A DNA stretch of 64,000 nucleotides from Paracoccaceae bacterium (GCA_030758115.1 JANREX010000085.1:1655-65654); one strand, 5' to 3'. Shown: positions 55,104 through 64,000, counted from the first letter of the stretch. Notes: generated by a model not told the origin, from the sequence alone. Numbers and translations: made by a program.

Positions 55104-56003
55104 ATGCACCACGACTGGCTTGAAGATATCCTTGCCGTGCTTGATGCCGGGTCATTCGCCCGCGCGGCCGAGCAGCGCAATATCACGCAATCGGCCTTCA
55201 CCCGCCGTATCCGCGCGATCGAGGATGGATTGGGCACGCCGCTGTTCGACCGGCGGCGCAAGCCCGTTGTGCTTTTGCCCGCCCTGCGCAGCCAGGAGGC
55301 GGCGTTGCGCCGTCTGGGCCAGGACACGCGCGATCTGCGCCGGGCCCTGCGCGCCGCGGCCCGTGGCGAAGGGCGCATCGTGACGCTGGCCTGCCAGCAT
55401 GCGATCACGGCCACGATCTCGCCCGGGCTGGTGCAGCGGCTGACCGAACTGGGCTGGTCCTCGGTCCGGGTGCGGTCGGGCAACCGTGATGAATGCCTGC
55501 TGCAACTGATCTCGGGCGCGGCCGATCTGGTGGTGACATATGACTATCCCGATCCGGCCGATACGCTGGAGCCGCCGGGCCTGATCGCCCGGCGCATCGG
55601 CCGCGAGACGCTGACCCCGGTCTGCCTGCCCGAGGTGGCGGCCGCGCTGGGCGACGATCTGCCCGTGATCAGCTATCCGCCCGAGGTGTTTCTGGGCGAA
55701 CTGGTGGAACGGCATCTGTGGACCGACCTGCCGCCGGGGCGCAGCATCACCCGCCGCGCCGAGACCGCGTTGACGCTGGCCGCCTATCACTATGCGCTGA
55801 ACGGGATCGGCATCGCCTGGCTGCCGCTTTCACTGGTCAAGGCGGATCTGGATGCGGGCAGGCTGGTCCGGCCCCTGGATGCAGGGCCCGATCACGCCTT
55901 GGATGTTCGCCTGATCCGCCTGGCCGACGGGGGCGACGCCGGCACCCTGCAAGCCTGGGAGGCGCTGGTGACGGCGGCGGCGTGGCGCGGGGCAGGGGGC
56001 TAG
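55104..56003 (+). CDS. cuyR: LysR family regulator, CuyR-like
   Basis: MHHDWLEDILAVLDAGSFARAAEQRNITQSAFTRRIRAIEDGLGTPLFDRRRKPV; divergent from cuyA. Confidence 0.82.
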   Translation: MHHDWLEDILAVLDAGSFARAAEQRNITQSAFTRRIRAIEDGLGTPLFDRRRKPVVLLPALRSQEAALRRLGQDTRDLRRALRAAARGEGRIVTLACQHAITATISPGLVQRLTELGWSSVRVRSGNRDECLLQLISGAADLVVTYDYPDPADTLEPPGLIARRIGRETLTPVCLPEVAAALGDDLPVISYPPEVFLGELVERHLWTDLPPGRSITRRAETALTLAAYHYALNGIGIAWLPLSLVKADLDAGRLVRPLDAGPDHALDVRLIRLADGGDAGTLQAWEALVTAAAWRGAGG

Positions 56004-56884
56004 AACGCATCCCAGATCATGCGGCCCATGTCGTCCAGCCTTTCGATCGAACAGAACAGCGAGATCGTCAGGTTGGCCGTCCATCGGTCGCCACCCATCC
56101 GCACAAGCGTGCCATCGGCCAGTTCATCGCGGATCGAGAATTCCGGCAGCCATGCCACGCCTGCCCCCGCCAGCGTGCGCCGCTTGAGCGCCTCGGCCAG
56201 CGCATCCATGTAGCGGATCGACAGGGCCGTGCCGCGATTGCCGATGGTGCGGTCGACCACCGTGCCAAGGAATGTATTGGGATCATAGCTGAGGTAGGGC
56301 ACCGCGATGTCCCCATCCCCCAGCAGCCGCCAGCCGTGCCGTGCCGCCGCATCGTGCAGCGCCACGGGGATCAGCCGCTCGGTGCAGATGTCCTTTCGCA
56401 CGAACCGGGTCTCATCCAGGATCGGGGCCACGTCCTGATGCCGGTAATAGAGCAGGAACTCGCAGGCCCCTTCGGTCAGCAACTGGCAGCAGGCCGTCAG
56501 CGTGTCCGACAGCACGCGGGTGCGCAATTCGGGGTGGCGGGTTTCGAATTCCGCCAGCCGGGGTTGCAGATAGTTGACCGAGATGGCGTGCAGCGCGGCA
56601 AACCGCTGGAACGAGGCATTGCCGCGTTCGGCCTCGCGGATCGCCTGCCGCGTATCGGTCAGCTGCGCCATGGTCTGCTGTGCGATGGGCAGGAACTGGC
56701 GCCCTGCCTCGGACAGTTGCACCGGGTAGGTGGCGCGGTCGATCAGCGGCACGCCGATCCAGTTCTCCAGCGACCGGATGCGTCGGCTGAAGGCGGATTG
56801 GGTGATGTTGCGCTCTTCCGCGGCGCGGGTGAAATTCAGTGTCCGCCCCAGGCAGACGAAATCGCCAAGCCAGTTGATGTCCAT
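56000..56884 (-). CDS. LysR family transcriptional regulator
   Basis: MDINWLGDFVCLGRTLNFTRAAEERNITQSAFSRRIRSLENWIGVPLIDRATYPVQL; ATG at 56884; divergent from the TRAP operon. Confidence 0.9.
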   Translation of the reverse strand: MDINWLGDFVCLGRTLNFTRAAEERNITQSAFSRRIRSLENWIGVPLIDRATYPVQLSEAGRQFLPIAQQTMAQLTDTRQAIREAERGNASFQRFAALHAISVNYLQPRLAEFETRHPELRTRVLSDTLTACCQLLTEGACEFLLYYRHQDVAPILDETRFVRKDICTERLIPVALHDAAARHGWRLLGDGDIAVPYLSYDPNTFLGTVVDRTIGNRGTALSIRYMDALAEALKRRTLAGAGVAWLPEFSIRDELADGTLVRMGGDRWTANLTISLFCSIERLDDMGRMIWDAF

Positions 56885-57100
56885 CACGCCCCCTTGCCTG
56901 ATCATGCTAGGCAGGGCGGTTTTGTCATGCAAGATCGGAATAGTTTGATGTTTCATTTGAATTGGCCCGATCCGCGGCCCCGGGCTTAGCATCGGGCTGT
57001 CCCCTGTTGTTGCATCAAGCCGAATCAGCCGGGACCCCGACACAAATGTCCAAGAAGGCCGGACAAGCGGCCTCGCGATCCCAACGACAAGGAGTATGAG

Positions 57101-58093
57101 ATGACTTTTTCCTGGAAAACCGTTCTTCCGGCCGCTGGCCTGGTCGCGGCGGCCTCTGTCGCGGCGCAGGCTGCCGACACGACGATCCGTCTGTCCACCT
57201 ATGTCAACGAATCCGACATCCGCTATGAAGGCTTCGTGCATTTCGCCAATCTGGTCGCCGAAAAGACCGGCGGCAGCGTCGAGGTGCAGATATTCCCGTC
57301 CTCGACCCTGCACGGCTGGTCCGAAGGTGTGGATGCGCTGCAGGGCGGCGTGTCCGACATCAGCTGGATCCCCGCCGATGAACGCCTGCCCTGCTACCGT
57401 GTCACATCGCTTTATCCCGCGGCCATCGACCTGGAAAACCAGGTTGCCATGGATGCCGCCTATGCCGAGCTGATCCGTGACGAGGCGGCGAATGTGGGCC
57501 TCGTGCCGCTGTTCAACTCCAACTATTCCTATGATCAGGAGTGGTGGTTCGAAGAGCCGATCGCCGATCTGGGCGATCTGCAGGGCAAGCAGGTGCGCTC
57601 CATCGGGCCGCTGGTCAGCATGATGATCGAGACCTGGGGCGGCGCGCCGGTCTTCGTGGCCCCCAAGGAAGTGTTCCAATCCGCCGAGCGTGGCGTGGTC
57701 GACGGGATCAACATGGGTGTCGCCACCTATTCCAGCTGGCAACTCTGGAGCGTGATGCCCTACATGGTCAACGCCAGCCTCTTTTACGGCAACATCCAGT
57801 ACATGATGAACAAGTCCAAGTTCGACAGCCTGACCCCCGATCAGCAGGCCGCCGTCACCGCCGCCGCGCGCGAGACCGAGGAATGGCTGAAGCCGCGCTA
57901 TGAAGACTGGGTCGACCAGCGCGTCGGCAATGCCGTGATGAAGGGCGGCGGTGCCGCTGTCGCCATCAGCCAGGACAAGCGGATGGAGCTGATCAACAGC
58001 GTCCAGGGCAAGTGGAACGAGACGGTGCAGGCCGCGTGTGGTGCGGAACTGGCAGGCTCGGTGCTGTCGCTTTTCGCCGACAACGCGCCCTGA
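57101..58093 (+). CDS. TRAP transporter substrate-binding protein (DctP-type)
   Basis: Signal peptide; 'KTGGSVEVQIFPSSTLHGWSEGVDALQGGVSDISWIP', 'LQGKQVRSIGPLVSMMIETWGGAPVFVAPKEVFQSAERGVVDG'. Confidence 0.93.
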   Translation: MTFSWKTVLPAAGLVAAASVAAQAADTTIRLSTYVNESDIRYEGFVHFANLVAEKTGGSVEVQIFPSSTLHGWSEGVDALQGGVSDISWIPADERLPCYRVTSLYPAAIDLENQVAMDAAYAELIRDEAANVGLVPLFNSNYSYDQEWWFEEPIADLGDLQGKQVRSIGPLVSMMIETWGGAPVFVAPKEVFQSAERGVVDGINMGVATYSSWQLWSVMPYMVNASLFYGNIQYMMNKSKFDSLTPDQQAAVTAAARETEEWLKPRYEDWVDQRVGNAVMKGGGAAVAISQDKRMELINSVQGKWNETVQAACGAELAGSVLSLFADNAP

Positions 58094-58113
58094 TCATCAT
58101 CGGCAAGCCTCTC

Positions 58114-58132
58114 GCCCGGCCCCGTGCCGGGC
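58114..58132 (+). other. Intercistronic hairpin between TRAP dctP and dctQ
   Basis: gcccggc-cccgt-gccgggc, flanked by agcct...aggc extending the stem. Confidence 0.5.
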
Positions 58133-58161
58133 GGAAGGCCTGACTGGCAAGGAAACGTGAC

Positions 58162-58665
58162 ATGCAAACGGGACTGGACCGCGCGATCGCGGTGGTGGAA
58201 CGGCTTGTGGTATGGCTGGCGGCCGGCGGCGCGCTGATCGTCCTGATCCAGATGGTCTGGATCAGCTACGGTGTGTTCACGCGCTATGCGCTGAACGCGC
58301 CTGACCGGATGGTGACCGAGGCGACGGCGCTTCTGCTGTTCCCGGTGGCCTTCGCGGGCCTCGCCTATGCCATGCGCGAGGATGCCTATCCCAAGGTGAC
58401 CATGCTGACGGATCGCCTGCCGCCGATGGGTCGCAAGCTGGTCGGCATCCTGAACCTGTCGCTGATGGCCGGGGTGGGGCTGTTCTTTTCGCTCGCAGGC
58501 ATCAGGGCCACGCAAAGCGCATTCAACTCGGGCGCTTCCTCCGAGATCCTGCTGTGGCCGCGCTGGATGTTCTGGGCGCCCGGCGCCACCTCGCTCATCG
58601 TCTTTTCGCTTTACGCCGCGCTGCTTCTGGCGCGGCTGATCCGCACCCCCGCGCAGGAGGTCTGA
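58162..58665 (+). CDS. TRAP transporter small permease
   Basis: 167 aa, four TM segments, position between dctP and dctM. Confidence 0.88.
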   Translation: MQTGLDRAIAVVERLVVWLAAGGALIVLIQMVWISYGVFTRYALNAPDRMVTEATALLLFPVAFAGLAYAMREDAYPKVTMLTDRLPPMGRKLVGILNLSLMAGVGLFFSLAGIRATQSAFNSGASSEILLWPRWMFWAPGATSLIVFSLYAALLLARLIRTPAQEV

Positions 58666-58668
58666 GCC

Positions 58669-59970
58669 ATGGAATGGTATGAAGTGGGCCTTGGCCTTCT
58701 GGGGCTGCTGATGCTGCTGATCGGCATCGGGCTGCCCATCCCCTTCGCGCTGGCGGCGGCATCGCTGCCGTTCCTGTGGCAAATCCAGAGCTTCGAGACA
58801 TCGCTCGTGTCCTCGCAACTGAAGCTGTGGGGCGTATGGATCGACTATATCCTGCTGGCGGTGCCGCTGTTCGTCTTCCTGGGCGAATTGATCGGCAAGT
58901 CGAACATCGGGCCCAACCTCTACCAGTTCCTGCATCAGGGCTTCCGGCTGCGCGGCTCTGCGGCCTATGGCTCGATCGGGGCCTGCGCGGGCTTTGGCGC
59001 GGTCTGTGGATCATCAATGGTGGGATCGCTGACGATCGGCGGTGTGGCGCTGCCGGAAATGCTGCGGCTGGGCTATGGCAAGGAACTGTCCTCGGGCGTG
59101 CTGGCTGCGGGCGGCACCCTGTCGGTGCTGCTGCCGCCCAGCCTGATCCTGCTGTTCTATGGCATCGTCACCGACCAGAGCATCGGTGATCTCTTCATCG
59201 CGGGTGTCATTCCCGGGCTGATCCTTGTGACCTTGTTCTGCGTCGTGGTGATGATCTGGGGCGTGATGCGCCCCGACGATATCCCCGCGCAGGAACAGGC
59301 GGTGCGGATGGGCCTGTTCCAGATCGCCGCCACCGTGGGCCCCATCGCCCTGATCGGCCTGGTGATCACGGTCGCGATCTACGCGGGCATCGCCACCCCG
59401 ACCGAGGCAGCCGCCGTCGCGGCACTGCTGACGGTGATCCTGGCCTTCGGCGTCGGCGGTCTGGGCTGGGACGGGTTTCGCGACGCGTTGCTGGCGACGA
59501 TGCGGACCATGGGCTACCTGGGCCTGCTGCTGTCGGCGGGCACGCTGTTCGGCTTCGTGCTGACCTATTACCGCGTGCCTTACGAATTCACGCAGTTCTT
59601 CCTGGCCTTCGATCTGTCGCCCTATGTCGTTCTGACCATCGTGCTGATCTTCTACATCGTGCTGGGGATGTTCCTTGAACCGGTGTCGATGACCTTCATC
59701 ACCCTGCCGACTATATTTCCGCTGATGGCGGCGGCGGGGTTCGACCTGATCTGGTTCGGCGTCGTCTACACCATCACGATGGAGATCGCGGTGCTGACGC
59801 CGCCCGTGGGGCTGAACCTCTACGTGATCCAGGGCATCAGTCGCGGACAGGTCTCGATCGGGCAGGTCATCACCGGCTGTCTGCCCTTCATCGCCGCCCT
59901 TGTCGTCCTGATCGTCGTCCTGATCCTTTTCCCGGAGACCGCCCTGTGGCTGCCCGAACAGATGAAGTGA
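58669..59970 (+). CDS. TRAP transporter large permease
   Basis: 433 aa; 'GFGAVCGSSMVGSLTIGGVALPEMLRLGYGKELSSGVLAAGGTLSVLLPPSLILLFYGI', 'TPPVGLNLYVIQGI'. Confidence 0.95.
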   Translation: MEWYEVGLGLLGLLMLLIGIGLPIPFALAAASLPFLWQIQSFETSLVSSQLKLWGVWIDYILLAVPLFVFLGELIGKSNIGPNLYQFLHQGFRLRGSAAYGSIGACAGFGAVCGSSMVGSLTIGGVALPEMLRLGYGKELSSGVLAAGGTLSVLLPPSLILLFYGIVTDQSIGDLFIAGVIPGLILVTLFCVVVMIWGVMRPDDIPAQEQAVRMGLFQIAATVGPIALIGLVITVAIYAGIATPTEAAAVAALLTVILAFGVGGLGWDGFRDALLATMRTMGYLGLLLSAGTLFGFVLTYYRVPYEFTQFFLAFDLSPYVVLTIVLIFYIVLGMFLEPVSMTFITLPTIFPLMAAAGFDLIWFGVVYTITMEIAVLTPPVGLNLYVIQGISRGQVSIGQVITGCLPFIAALVVLIVVLILFPETALWLPEQMK

Positions 59971-60734
59971 GGCGCGCCGACGGCTCGACCTATCGCCGTG
60001 CCGGGGCGGGGCCTGCGCTGGTGCTGGTGCATGGCTACCTGGGCGGTGCGGCGCAATGGCAGCATGAATTCGCCCGCCTGTCGGACCGGTTCGACGTGAT
60101 CGCCCCCGATCTGCCGGGCTATGGCGATGCGGCTGCGGCGGGTTGCATCGACCGGATTGGCGGTTTTGCCGCGCATCTGGCCGGTCTGGTGGACGAGCTG
60201 GGCCTCGAACGGTTCCACCTGATGGGGCATTCCATGGGTGGGATGATCGTGCAGGAATTCGCCGCGCGCCATGCTGACCGGATCGACAAGCTGATCCTTT
60301 ATGGCACCGGACCCCTGGGGCTGATGCCCGACCGGTTCGAGCCGCTGGACGTATCCCGCAAAAGGCTGGCCGAGGATGGCGTCGCCCGCACGATCCGCCG
60401 CATCGGATCGACATGGTTCCGCGATGGCTGTGCCGCACCGGGGTTCGAACTGGTGGCCAGCCTGGGCGCGCAGGCCAGCGAAACCGCAGCCCAGGCCGGG
60501 CTGGACGCCATGAGCCGCTGGGACGGGCGCGAAGCCCTTGCAGGATTGGCGATGCCCGCGCTGGTGCTCTGGGGCGATGGCGATCAATCCTATCGCTGGC
60601 CCCAGGTCGAGGCGCTGTGGCGTGGCCTGCCCGACAGCCAGCTTGCAGTCATTCCGGGCACCGCCCATGCCGCGCATCTGGAAAAATCCGCCCTGTTCCA
60701 GGCCATCGTCAGCGATTTCCTGCAGCCTGCCTGA
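59967..60734 (+). CDS. Alpha/beta fold hydrolase
   Basis: 'PALVLVHGYLGGAAQWQHEFARLSDRFDVIAPDLPGYGDA', 'GHSMGGMIVQEFA', 'HAAHLEK'; GTG 59967 overlaps the dctM stop (GTGA); an upstream GTG at 59946 is an alternative. Confidence 0.9.
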   Translation: MRRADGSTYRRAGAGPALVLVHGYLGGAAQWQHEFARLSDRFDVIAPDLPGYGDAAAAGCIDRIGGFAAHLAGLVDELGLERFHLMGHSMGGMIVQEFAARHADRIDKLILYGTGPLGLMPDRFEPLDVSRKRLAEDGVARTIRRIGSTWFRDGCAAPGFELVASLGAQASETAAQAGLDAMSRWDGREALAGLAMPALVLWGDGDQSYRWPQVEALWRGLPDSQLAVIPGTAHAAHLEKSALFQAIVSDFLQPA

Positions 60735-60807
60735 GCAGGGTCGCGTGGCCTTGCCCCTTCGGTCCAGCTTTCAGCGATTGCACGCGGGGCATTGATCCTG
60801 CCTTTCG

Positions 60808-61068
60808 TCATGCGCCGATCATTGCCTCCGCCAGCGCGATCCACAGCGGGATCGACAGGATCGCAACCGGCGTGCCCAGCCCGGTCGATGTGCCGACACA
60901 GGCCGAGGGATTGGCCGCGGGCAGGGCGGCGCGCAGGGTCGGCGGCCCCGAGACATCCGAACTCGACGAGGCCATGACCGCCAGCACCATGCCCCCGATC
61001 AGAAAGGCGAGGGTGGGTTGCTGGATCTGGGTCAGGATGGTGGTGGCGATATCGACGAGCGGGTCCAT
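60808..61068 (-). pseudogene. Internally deleted sodium-dependent bicarbonate transporter (SbtA/SBT-type) permease remnant
   Basis: 86 aa: N-term 'ILTQIQQPTLAFLIGGMVLA' resembles SBT N-terminus and is joined directly to 'ASSSSDVSGPPTLRAALPAANPSACVGTSTGLGTPVAILSIPLWIALAEA', resembling SBT C-terminus. Confidence 0.6.
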
Positions 61069-61141
61069 GCGGGCATTCTCCTGATAGGGTGTCACAGGCT
61101 TGTGCCGCAGCTTGCGTTGAATAAAAAATATATAGTTATTT

Positions 61142-61165
61142 CATTTATGTTCGTTTTTATAAATG
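61142..61165. promoter_or_regulatory. AT-rich inverted repeat CATTTAT-N10-ATAAATG
   Basis: catttatgttcgtttttataaatg within an ~60-bp AT-rich stretch between the SBT remnant and the M20 amidohydrolase. Confidence 0.4.
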
Positions 61166-61266
61166 TATAAACCTGCGCCGCCCCAAGGATCGAGGCTTGA
61201 GCAACGCAGGCGCGCCGACTAGCGTTCCGGCATGCCCGACACCCCCCGGATGACAAGGATTTGAGC

Positions 61267-62688
61267 ATGGCCAAGACGAACGAAAACCCGATCTGGTCCC
61301 ATGTGGACGCCAAGCGTGACGCCTTCATTGGCCTGGCTGACCGCGTGTTCGACATGCCGGAAATCGCCTATACCGAGGTAAGGTCCTGTGCCGAACATAC
61401 GGCGATGCTGCAGGCCGAGGGCTTCCGGGTCACGCAAGGCGTGGCCGGCATTCCCACCGCCGTCATCGGTGAGGCGGGGCAGGGTGGGCCTGTCATCGCG
61501 ATCCTTGGCGAATATGACGCGCTTCCGGGCCTCAGCCAGCAGCCTGGCCTGGCCGAGCCGCGGATGATCGACGCCTCGGGCTTTGGTCATGGCTGCGGGC
61601 ACAACCTGCTGGGATCGGCGGCGATGCTGGCGGCTGCAGCGGTGAAGGACTGGCTGGAGGCCGAGGGTATCGCCGGGACCGTTCGTTACTATGGCTGCCC
61701 CGCCGAAGAAGGGGGGGCCGCCAAGACCTACATGGTGCGTGATGGTCTGTTCGACGATGTGGATCTGGCGATCACCTGGCATCCGGCCAGTTTCAACGGT
61801 GTCGATGATGCGCGCTCGCTGGCCAATACGCGGATCGATTTCACCTTCACCGGCAAGGCCGCCCATGCCGCCGCCGCGCCGGAACTGGGACGCTCGGCGC
61901 TGGATGCGGTGGAGCTGATGAATATCGGTGTCAACTACATGCGCGAGCACATGCCCGATGATGCGCGGGTGCATTACGCCTATCTGGATGCGGGCGGCTC
62001 GGCGCCCAACGTGGTGCAGGCCAAGGCGACGGTGCGCCAACTGATCCGCGCCCGCGACCTCAAGGGGCTGGCCGATCTGGTGGCCCGCGTCCGCGCGATC
62101 GCCGATGGCGCCGCGCTGATGTCGGGCACCAAGGTCACCTCGCAGGTGTTTTCCGCCGTGTCGAACCTTGTGGGCAACCGCCCCCTGGAAGAGGCGATGC
62201 AAGCCGCCTTCGACAGCCTTGGCCCCGTGCCCTTCGACGAGGGCGATCTGGCCTTCGCCCGCGAGATACGCAAGACCCTGACGCCCGAGGATATCGCCGA
62301 CGTGTTCCACCGCCTCAGCATGAAGCCCGATTACGATCTGGCGCTGTGCAATTTCATCGCCCCCCTCGACCGGCCTTTTGCGGGCGGGATGGGATCGACC
62401 GATGTGGGCGATGTCAGCTGGGCCGTGCCAACGGTGCAGGCACGGGTGGCGACCGCCGCGATGGGCACGCCGCTGCACACGTGGCAACAGACCGCGCAGG
62501 GCAAGGCGCCTTTCGCTCACAAGGGCATGGTCCATGCGGCCAAGGTGATGGCGGCCACGGCACGGGCGACACTTCTTGACGACCGTCTGCGGGCGGCGGC
62601 GAGGAAGGCGCATCAAGACCACCTTGCGGCCTTCCCCTATGCCTGCCCGATCCCCGCCGAGACGCGCCCGCCGATCGCCGCCGAATAA
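61267..62688 (+). CDS. M20 family amidohydrolase (AbgB/IAA-amino acid hydrolase-like)
   Basis: 'ILGEYDALPGLSQQPG', 'GHGCGHNLLGSAAMLAA', 'GCPAEEGGAAKTYMVRDGLFDDVDLAITWHP'; ATG at 61267. Confidence 0.93.
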   Translation: MAKTNENPIWSHVDAKRDAFIGLADRVFDMPEIAYTEVRSCAEHTAMLQAEGFRVTQGVAGIPTAVIGEAGQGGPVIAILGEYDALPGLSQQPGLAEPRMIDASGFGHGCGHNLLGSAAMLAAAAVKDWLEAEGIAGTVRYYGCPAEEGGAAKTYMVRDGLFDDVDLAITWHPASFNGVDDARSLANTRIDFTFTGKAAHAAAAPELGRSALDAVELMNIGVNYMREHMPDDARVHYAYLDAGGSAPNVVQAKATVRQLIRARDLKGLADLVARVRAIADGAALMSGTKVTSQVFSAVSNLVGNRPLEEAMQAAFDSLGPVPFDEGDLAFAREIRKTLTPEDIADVFHRLSMKPDYDLALCNFIAPLDRPFAGGMGSTDVGDVSWAVPTVQARVATAAMGTPLHTWQQTAQGKAPFAHKGMVHAAKVMAATARATLLDDRLRAAARKAHQDHLAAFPYACPIPAETRPPIAAE

Positions 62689-62794
62689 GACGCGGCGCGG
62701 CACGAGGTGGGGCAGGGGCAGGCTTGATCCACATCATGGCCCTGGTGCCCGCTGCCGGGTCAAAGGGCGCAAGTTCACGGCAGCCGCATGGCGC

Positions 62795-63309
62795 ATGAAA
62801 CCCGCACCTGGCATGGCCTTCCTTGTCCTGATCCTTGCAGATACCGGACTTGGCGCGCTGCGCCTGCTGGATCAGCGGGCCGAGCGCGCGGAATGCAACA
62901 GGCCGGCAGGTCTGCAGCCCGCCGATCCGGTTCCATTCAGCCACCGGATGGTGGCAGGTCTGCCCGATCCGGCGCGCCGCTGCCGGGACCCGGTGTGGAC
63001 TGGACCGCCATCGATGACCGGACCGCGCGCGCGACCGTCCGGCATGACGGGCTGGAGCAGGCGGTCGATGTCATCCCGGGTCCCGAGGGCCGCCCCGTCG
63101 AGGTCCGTTTCCAACGCTGGCGCAACGCCAATCCCGACAGGCCGCATCGCCTGCAACCCTTTGGCGGCGACTTGTCCGACTTCCGCAAGGTGCAGGGCGA
63201 TCGGCTGCCATTCCGGGTCGAGACGGGCAACATGTTCGGCGCCGATGACCATTTCCCCTTTTTCCTGGCCGGGGTCTCGGCGATCCGTTTTCCGGGATGG
63301 CCGCCATGA
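62795..63309 (+). pseudogene. DUF6544-like gene remnant: frameshifted and apparently internally deleted
   Basis: N-terminal piece in frame of ATG 62795 (MKPAPGMAFLVLILADTGLGALRLLDQRAE...HRMVAGLPDPARRC); C-terminal piece in another frame (VDWTAIDDRTARATVRHDGLEQAVDV...GGDLSDFRKVQGDRLPFRVETGNMFGADDHFPFFLAGVSAIRFP). Confidence 0.6.
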
Positions 63310-63355
63310 TGGTGCCTGTCTTGTGCGTGCATGCGGTTCCGCCTTTGGCACCAGC

Positions 63356-64000
63356 CTAAGGCGCTGCCTGTGCCGCCAGGTCCAGCGGCTTGCGGCCCAG
63401 CAGCAGCCAGAGCGCGAAGGCAAGTTCGGCAAGGATGCAGATCAGATAGGCTGGCTGAAACGCGGCCAGCGCCGCCGGGGCCGCGATGCGCAGCCCGCTG
63501 CCTGTCAGGTAGACAAGGCCCGCCAGGATGATCGCGCCCCCCAGTATGCGGACCTGCGCGCGCATCAGCAGCCTTCCGGTCAAAAGGCAGCAGACACCGA
63601 AGAAGACCAGCCCCATGTCATAGCTGACACCATGGCTCTGGATGGCGGCAAGGGCGCGAACCGGATCCGCCCCGGCCCAGCCAAGCGCGCCATGCAGGCC
63701 GGGCAGCGCGCTGCCGATGATCGCCGCCTGCACCAGCCGCATCGCCAGTGCGGCCAGCGCCAAATCCCGCCCAAGAGGAGCCAGCAGCCCGAACAGCAGC
63801 ACGCCCACCGCGACATCGGCAAGGGCCATGACCGTATCGGCCAACAGACCCATGCGGAACAGGGCCTCGTGCTGCACAAGGTTGCGGGCCGTCGCTTCGG
63901 CATCGGCGGGCAGGACCAGGGTGCCGCGCACATACCCTTCCGCCCAAAGGCCGCACATGATGATCACAAGGTAGAGAAGGCCAGCCAGCCGTGGTTGTGC
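63356..64000 (-). CDS. DUF4386-like membrane protein (partial; N-terminus beyond right edge)
   Basis: Open frame continues to base 64000 (AQPRLAGLLYLVIIMCGLWAEGYVRGTLVLPADAEATARNLVQHEALFRMGLLADTVMALADVAVGVLLFGLL). Confidence 0.82.
   Translation of the reverse strand, partial: AQPRLAGLLYLVIIMCGLWAEGYVRGTLVLPADAEATARNLVQHEALFRMGLLADTVMALADVAVGVLLFGLLAPLGRDLALAALAMRLVQAAIIGSALPGLHGALGWAGADPVRALAAIQSHGVSYDMGLVFFGVCCLLTGRLLMRAQVRILGGAIILAGLVYLTGSGLRIAAPAALAAFQPAYLICILAELAFALWLLLGRKPLDLAAQAAP

Noticed and set aside
1-64000. Mobile elements, prophage, tRNA/rRNA, CRISPR, toxin-antitoxin or biosynthetic clusters
   Set aside because: Looked for transposase/integrase motifs, cloverleaf-like sequences and regularly spaced repeats by eye; none were convincing. 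A tRNAscan/ISfinder/antiSMASH run would be decisive.

Overview
The window is a high-GC, gene-dense chromosomal segment that looks like Rhodobacteraceae or a related alphaproteobacterium (inferred from gene content and order; no search was run). Left to right it contains: AsmA-like protein (partial), a DUF6782-like peptidase, a pentapeptide-repeat protein, ACR3, a stand-alone class II HMG-CoA reductase, and a DevABC-type exporter. A large formate/molybdenum island follows (~12.2-36.1 kb). It holds a Tat-exported membrane formate dehydrogenase (FdhABC type) with a TorD chaperone and a set of poorly characterised DUF genes, a WD40-cytochrome c fusion, a second cytoplasmic NAD-linked FDH (fused FdsG-FdsB plus FdsA), and Moco genes (MoeA fusion, MobB, MobA, FdhD). 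Next is an atypical curli/functional-amyloid locus (~37.4-45.2 kb): three tandem curlin-repeat genes facing csgF-csgG-csgB-like-csgH-(Inh+SH3), with no recognisable csgE. After some metabolic genes and amt comes a cuyA/cuyZ/cuyR-like L-cysteate desulfonation cluster, and then a TRAP transporter with its own LysR, a hydrolase and an M20 amidohydrolase. Two internally deleted gene remnants (SBT-type permease, DUF6544) lie near the right end. No rRNA, tRNA, CRISPR, transposase or phage genes were recognised. Product names come from recognising motifs and family resemblance in the supplied translations, not from database searches.
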